DNA of 37,869 nt, from contig PCBK01000134.1 in assembly GCA_002731275.1 (NCBI GenBank), forward strand, positions 1-37,869, written 5' to 3'. The notes under the pieces were generated by a model. That model searched no databases and was not told the origin of the DNA. It worked only from the letters and a program-made list of their open reading frames with translations. A program made the position numbers and the translations under genes. Below are positions 34,000 through 37,869 of the stretch, piece after piece; position 1 is the first letter of the stretch, and each line of letters begins with the position of its first letter. Origin of the DNA: Deltaproteobacteria bacterium. GTDB lineage: Bacteria; Myxococcota_C; UBA6777.

Positions 34000-35355
34000 A
34001 TGGTACAGCGACATAACACCCCCCAAACCCCACTCAAACAGACAAGCACACTTCACAAGGTGCTGTTGCTCGTCGTGGGCTTTTTTCTACCGGGAATACT
34101 CCTCGCGTGGGCGGGCTCCACATCCGTGAAGACCTCGTCTTCAGCCGCCAAGAAAACCGCATCCCCTGCACCTTACACAGGTCCCGTGACAGCGATCATT
34201 AACGCACACATTCATCCGATGACAACGGCGTCCTTCAAAGGAACCATCTTGCTCCAAAGTGGGCGCGTCAAAGCGTTAGGAAAGACACTCACACCCCCTC
34301 AAGGTGCCAAGATCATAGACGCCAAAGGAAAACCTGTCACACCAGGGATCGCGCTCTCAAACACCAGCCTCGGTCTCGTCGAGATCAGTCTTGAGAAGAG
34401 CACGCGCAACGCCGCGATGAAAACACACGCGCCTATCCGCGCTGCCTTCCGTGCGATCGATGGTTTTGATCCCAGCAGCACGACGATCCCCATCGCCCGC
34501 ATCGAAGGCATCACGACCGCCATTCTCCGCCCTAGAGGTGGTATCATATCCGGACAATCCGCATTTGTCAGGCTTTGGGGGCTCGGCGAAGCGAGCCACA
34601 TCAAAACTCCACTCGCCGTCCATGCCAGCCTTCGTGATGGCCACGTCGCCCACACATGGCTGCGTTTGAGACAACTCTTCAGCGATACACGTATGTGGAT
34701 GAAGGGCGCAAACACATCGACAAACGGACACCACCGCACCTTGGGTGCCGGCGTACTTGACCTCAAAGTGATGGCAAAGGTCGTCAAGAGAGAGCTTCCA
34801 TTCGTACTCGAAGTACACCGCGCGATCGATATCCTCAACGCGATCAAGTTCGCCAAACAACAAAAGATCAAACTCGTCATCTCCGGCGCTTCAGAAGCCT
34901 GGCGTGTCGCCAAACAGCTCGCCAAACACAACATCCCTGTCCTGCTCGGTCCACTTCGCAATCTCCCACGCAGCTTCTCTCGATTGGGGAGTCGCTACGA
35001 TAACGCCGCTCTCCTCCACAAAGCAGGCGTCCTGTTTGCTCTTGGAGCCGGTGGTGGCGCACATCATATCAGACACATCAGACAATACGCCGGACAGGCT
35101 GTCTCATACGGACTCCCACACAAAGCCGCGATGAAGGCCATCACACACAACTTGTTCCGCATCTACGGACTGCACCAACAAGCAGGCGCACTCACCCCAG
35201 GTATGGAAGCCAATGTCGTCTTGTGGAGCGGTGATCCCCTCGAGCTCTCCACCATCGCCAAGCAAGTCTGGATCAGCGGGAATATGATCCCCATGAGATC
35301 ACGACAAACACTGCTCAGAGACCGATACCTCAAGCGACTCAAGCTCAAAAAATAA
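34000..35355 (+). CDS. Secreted amidohydrolase paralogue without the HxH metal motif
   Basis: A 451-residue paralogue of the preceding gene, exported (hydrophobic 'VLLLVVGFFLPGILLAWAG', 21-39). The N-terminal beta-sandwich and the C-terminal 'AGALTPGMEANVVLWSGDPLE' are normal for the family. The first metal motif TPGLIDTHSH is instead 'TPGIALSNTSLG' (114-125), with both His missing, and no HSD motif is seen near the end. 'VLEVHRAIDI' (~267-276) remains. Catalysis by the normal two-metal route seems impossible, so it may be a non-catalytic subunit of its neighbour, as is seen for paired amidohydrolases in related bacteria. Start ATG 34000 has AGAGG 7 nt upstream; the gap to the first gene is 22 nt, pointing to one operon. 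Confidence 0.8.
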   Translation: MVQRHNTPQTPLKQTSTLHKVLLLVVGFFLPGILLAWAGSTSVKTSSSAAKKTASPAPYTGPVTAIINAHIHPMTTASFKGTILLQSGRVKALGKTLTPPQGAKIIDAKGKPVTPGIALSNTSLGLVEISLEKSTRNAAMKTHAPIRAAFRAIDGFDPSSTTIPIARIEGITTAILRPRGGIISGQSAFVRLWGLGEASHIKTPLAVHASLRDGHVAHTWLRLRQLFSDTRMWMKGANTSTNGHHRTLGAGVLDLKVMAKVVKRELPFVLEVHRAIDILNAIKFAKQQKIKLVISGASEAWRVAKQLAKHNIPVLLGPLRNLPRSFSRLGSRYDNAALLHKAGVLFALGAGGGAHHIRHIRQYAGQAVSYGLPHKAAMKAITHNLFRIYGLHQQAGALTPGMEANVVLWSGDPLELSTIAKQVWISGNMIPMRSRQTLLRDRYLKRLKLKK

Positions 35356-35423
35356 CCCCCTCCCCTCACAGCCCAAAAACACATGTTCCAGACACAGACC
35401 CAACGACCCCAAATGGAGACCCC

Positions 35424-37202
35424 ATGAATACACTCTTGCGCACGCTCTCTCGATCGTTCGTGTTCTTGTTGTTGGGCGCGAGCGCTCCAGCGAGCGCTTC
35501 CCAAAACACACCCACAACCAAAGGCACAAAGCACCTAACGGACTTCGAGAAGAGCAAAGGCCTCAAAACAGTCCATCCAACACGCACCATGCTCTTCTAT
35601 AGACAGCTCGCCGCCAAAGATCCTCGCGTGCATATCGAACAAATAGGGACAGGAGATGCGGGTCATCCCATCCACGTCGTGATCGTCTCAAAATCCAAAC
35701 GATTTACACCCAAACAGATCGGACAACACGCAGTCATCCTCGTTAATAACGGCATTCATTCCGGAGAATCTTGCGGCATCGACGCCACACAACTGATGGT
35801 CAGAGAGCTCTTACAGGACATGGAGAAGGGACACACATACGACAACCTGATTTTTGTAACCATCCCCGTCCTGAATGTCGGTGGTCAACGACAATTCAGA
35901 CGATACAATCGCGCCAATCAAAATGGTCCTGTCCGTATGGGGTTTCGTGGAAATGCCCGCAATTACGATCTCAACAGGGACTTCATCAAAGCAGACACAC
36001 AAAACATTCTCGCCTTCACGAAACTCTTTCACCGATGGAAGCCACATATCTTTGTGGACAACCACTCGACGAATGGCGCTGATTACCAACACACCATGAC
36101 CTACACTTTGCCAGAAGGCCCCGACCTTTCCCCCTCGATGAGAGCGCTGATCAAGACACAGCTCAAACCCTTCGTCGAAAAAGACATGGCAAAGAAAGGG
36201 CTCCCCCTTTGCCCCTACGTCACACCTGTAAAGTACCAGGATCTCAAAAAGGGATTGAAAGGCTGGATCTACTCGGGACGCTTTTCCACGGGCTATGTAA
36301 AATTCTTCCACACCATCCCGGTCTTGAGCGAAACACACATGCTCAAGTCCTACAAAAAGCGGGTGCGAGCTTCCTTCGAGTTGATGAAGACGCTCGCCCA
36401 GTATGCCTCCAAGCACGCGCGCTTGCTCCACCAAACAAAACAAAAAGCCACCCAAGAGGCGATGCAACAAACGCGCTACACGCTCCGATGGAAACGCACC
36501 AAAGCATCCAAAAAGATCACCTTCTTGGGGTACGCGTACTACAAAGAGAAGAGCTCATTAACAGGCGGTCTTCTGACGAGATATGATCGCAGCAAACCAC
36601 AAACGTGGACGATCCCCTTTTACAACTCATTTGCCCCAAAGCACCAAATCGATATCCCACACGCCTATCTGATCCCACCTGCGTGGAAAGGTGTGCTCAA
36701 ACGCCTGCGACACAACAAGATCAAGATGACAAAAGTCGAAAAGACGCACACCTTGACCGTGCGACAAAGCATCTTCACAAAGGCGGCGTGGAGCAAACGA
36801 CCATATGAAGGGCATTTCTATCCAACGACTCTTCAAACGGAGTCCTTTACACGTCGCGTTGTGATCGAAAAAGGGACCTGGATCGTCCCCACAAAACAAC
36901 CCGGTCGTCGCTATATCATCGAAACCCTCGAACCAACTGCGAGAGATGCCTTTGTCAGGTGGGGATTCTTCAACACACTCTTTCAACAAAAAGAGTACTT
37001 CAGCCCCTACACCTTCGAAGGTATCGCCAAAAAACTGCTCAAACGAGACAAAAGATTGAGAGAGATCTTTGAAAACCGACTCAGAAAGGAACCTGACTTC
37101 GCGAGCAGCCCACGCAAGCGACTTCAATTCATCTACCAATCCTCACCCTACTACGAAAAACCCCACAACACCTACCCCATCGTCAGGTGGTTTAAAAAGT
37201 GA
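35424..37202 (+). CDS. Secreted M14-family zinc carboxypeptidase
   Basis: A 592-residue protein with a signal peptide (1-26, ending 'SAPASAS') and an M14 metallopeptidase domain. Zinc ligands are 'HSGES' (His112, Glu115) and 'VDNHSTNG' (His214). Substrate-binding 'ARNYDLNRDF' (Arg179, Asn180) is present, and the likely catalytic Glu is E303 in 'VLSETHML'. These enzymes remove C-terminal residues from peptides or cell-wall stems. The rest (~330-592) is a further domain I do not recognise, perhaps a beta-rich accessory domain. It follows the amidohydrolase pair by 68 nt and may share their transcript, making this a group of secreted hydrolases of the envelope. The start ATG 35424 has only a weak ribosome binding site (GGAGACCCC). 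Confidence 0.85.
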   Translation: MNTLLRTLSRSFVFLLLGASAPASASQNTPTTKGTKHLTDFEKSKGLKTVHPTRTMLFYRQLAAKDPRVHIEQIGTGDAGHPIHVVIVSKSKRFTPKQIGQHAVILVNNGIHSGESCGIDATQLMVRELLQDMEKGHTYDNLIFVTIPVLNVGGQRQFRRYNRANQNGPVRMGFRGNARNYDLNRDFIKADTQNILAFTKLFHRWKPHIFVDNHSTNGADYQHTMTYTLPEGPDLSPSMRALIKTQLKPFVEKDMAKKGLPLCPYVTPVKYQDLKKGLKGWIYSGRFSTGYVKFFHTIPVLSETHMLKSYKKRVRASFELMKTLAQYASKHARLLHQTKQKATQEAMQQTRYTLRWKRTKASKKITFLGYAYYKEKSSLTGGLLTRYDRSKPQTWTIPFYNSFAPKHQIDIPHAYLIPPAWKGVLKRLRHNKIKMTKVEKTHTLTVRQSIFTKAAWSKRPYEGHFYPTTLQTESFTRRVVIEKGTWIVPTKQPGRRYIIETLEPTARDAFVRWGFFNTLFQQKEYFSPYTFEGIAKKLLKRDKRLREIFENRLRKEPDFASSPRKRLQFIYQSSPYYEKPHNTYPIVRWFKK

Positions 37203-37461
37203 ACACACCCCGGCGAGGCCAACCAATCGACATGCGCGGGATTTGAGAGCGGACATAAGACCCGACACTACTGAGTTCCAAACGACATATTCGAAGATTT
37301 GGCGACATCAGGGGCAAACCCTATACACGGGGTTTCGCTAGAAAACTGATCCGGCGGACGTTGCACTTGCGTCCAAGGCAAGCGCCCTCATCGGGCTGAT
37401 TTGCCTCGTACGCTTTGCAACATACGCCTCAACAAACTCACCACCCTGTCGCTCCGCTCCT

Positions 37462-37492
37462 TCCCTCCTCTCAAACCTTTCGAGAGGAGGGA
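37462..37492. repeat. Hairpin within the intergenic repeat, copy 1
   Basis: TCCCTCCTCTC pairs with GAGAGGAGGGA (11 bp) around a 9-nt loop. No T run follows on either strand, so a rho-independent terminator is not supported. Confidence 0.65.
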
Positions 37493-37722
37493 CCAATTAA
37501 CCGATATACTCGAATATTTGGCTTAAATTCTGATCCGGCGGACGTTGCACTTGTGTCTCCGCAAACTCCCCTGACTCCACTCTACAATCCCCCACTTGCA
37601 GGCGGATATAGCAAAGCCATATCCTTGGGTTCCCTTTTGCTTTCGAGCTTACAGTGGGTTTTTTGCGTCTTCACTTGCAATCATCCGCCTCTACAAACTC
37701 TCCACCCTGAGCCTTCGGCTCT

Positions 37723-37753
37723 TCCCTCCTCTCAACCCTTTCGAGAGGAGGGA
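37723..37753. repeat. Hairpin within the intergenic repeat, copy 2
   Basis: The same 11-bp stem TCCCTCCTCTC / GAGAGGAGGGA as in copy 1, with one or two loop changes. Confidence 0.65.
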
Positions 37754-37869
37754 CAAACCAACCGATAGATACGGGGATTTAGGTCGGACACAAGGCCCGA
37801 CCCTACTGACATCCGTCCGATATACACGAAGATTTGGCGATACATGGGGCAAACGATATACACGGGGGA

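Larger units (their letters stand above)
37203..37869. repeat. Mosaic of long intergenic repeats
   Basis: Non-coding stretch built of recurring blocks. A ~92-bp block stands at 37241-37332 and 37777-37867 (about 75% alike; GATTTGGCGA..., ending CTATACACGGGG or GATATACACGGGG). A 24-bp block CTGATCCGGCGGACGTTGCACTTG is identical at 37346-37369 and 37530-37553. A ~78-bp block recurs at 37433-37510 and 37694-37771. The order is block A-B-C, then a fragment of A with B-C, then A again, so this is a tandem unit array cut by the window end. Open frames here are not real genes. Confidence 0.8.

Noticed and set aside
37462-37753. The doubled hairpins as rho-independent terminators of the carboxypeptidase gene
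   Set aside because: Neither stem is followed by a T run, and both lie within a repeat family rather than directly behind the gene.
37415-37768. A 117-residue plus-strand open frame at the right end
   Set aside because: It reads through the intergenic repeats; the repeated PSSQ.FREEG words come from the doubled hairpin blocks.
37203-37869. CRISPR array
   Set aside because: Repeats are long, few, imperfect and unevenly spaced, and no cas gene is present.

Overview
The window reads as a dense bacterial chromosome segment with no rRNA, tRNA, integrase or transposase visible. It has about 50% GC by eye, many secreted and lipid-anchored proteins, two Hanks-type Ser/Thr kinases, an ECF sigma factor, a Cys-rich repeat lipoprotein, HEAT and beta-propeller proteins, and an HU protein with a histone-H1-like tail. 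This mix best fits Myxococcota or a related former deltaproteobacterium. That placement is an inference from gene content.

Left part (1-8.7 kb): a YVTN-type beta-propeller; a YfiM-like protein translationally coupled to an E2-like acyltransferase that lacks its catalytic His; a Cys-rich repeat lipoprotein; a stand-alone RlmK-type 23S rRNA methyltransferase; a membrane protein with two SH3-like repeats; an MTH1187/YkoF-type thiamine-binding protein; a solitary ExbD/TolR-like protein with Asn in place of the proton-carrying Asp; and HU with a Lys/Ala tail.

Sulfur block (8.7-14.3 kb): sulfite reductase with a DUF934 partner on the minus strand, and siroheme-forming SUMT (cobA) on the plus strand. 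A large propeller lipoprotein lies between them. Similar inverted-repeat sites upstream of both transcription units hint at co-regulation. A GAF protein and a membrane-anchored HEAT-repeat protein with a poly-His stretch follow (14.3-17.0 kb).

Central block (17.2-29.3 kb), the most interesting part: a tail-anchored Ser/Thr kinase; then a three-gene bufferin-like RiPP locus (short Cys-rich precursor with a lipoprotein-like signal, DUF692/MNIO maturase, DUF2063 partner); then a transmembrane Ser/Thr kinase with a TPR-like outer domain; a convergent ECF sigma factor; and divergently from it a 1134-residue lipoprotein made of nine ~110-residue His-bearing repeats and a C-terminal cupredoxin domain. 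Bufferins bind copper and cupredoxins hold copper, so a periplasmic copper-handling system under kinase and sigma-factor control is a plausible reading. The sequence itself shows only the neighbourhood and the motifs.

Right part (29.3-37.9 kb): an AsmA-like protein with an extremely basic C-terminal tail, two tandem YbjQ-family genes, and a plus-strand run of two secreted amidohydrolases (the second without its metal-binding HxH) and a secreted M14 carboxypeptidase. The last 0.65 kb is a non-coding mosaic of long intergenic repeats, including two near-identical hairpins.
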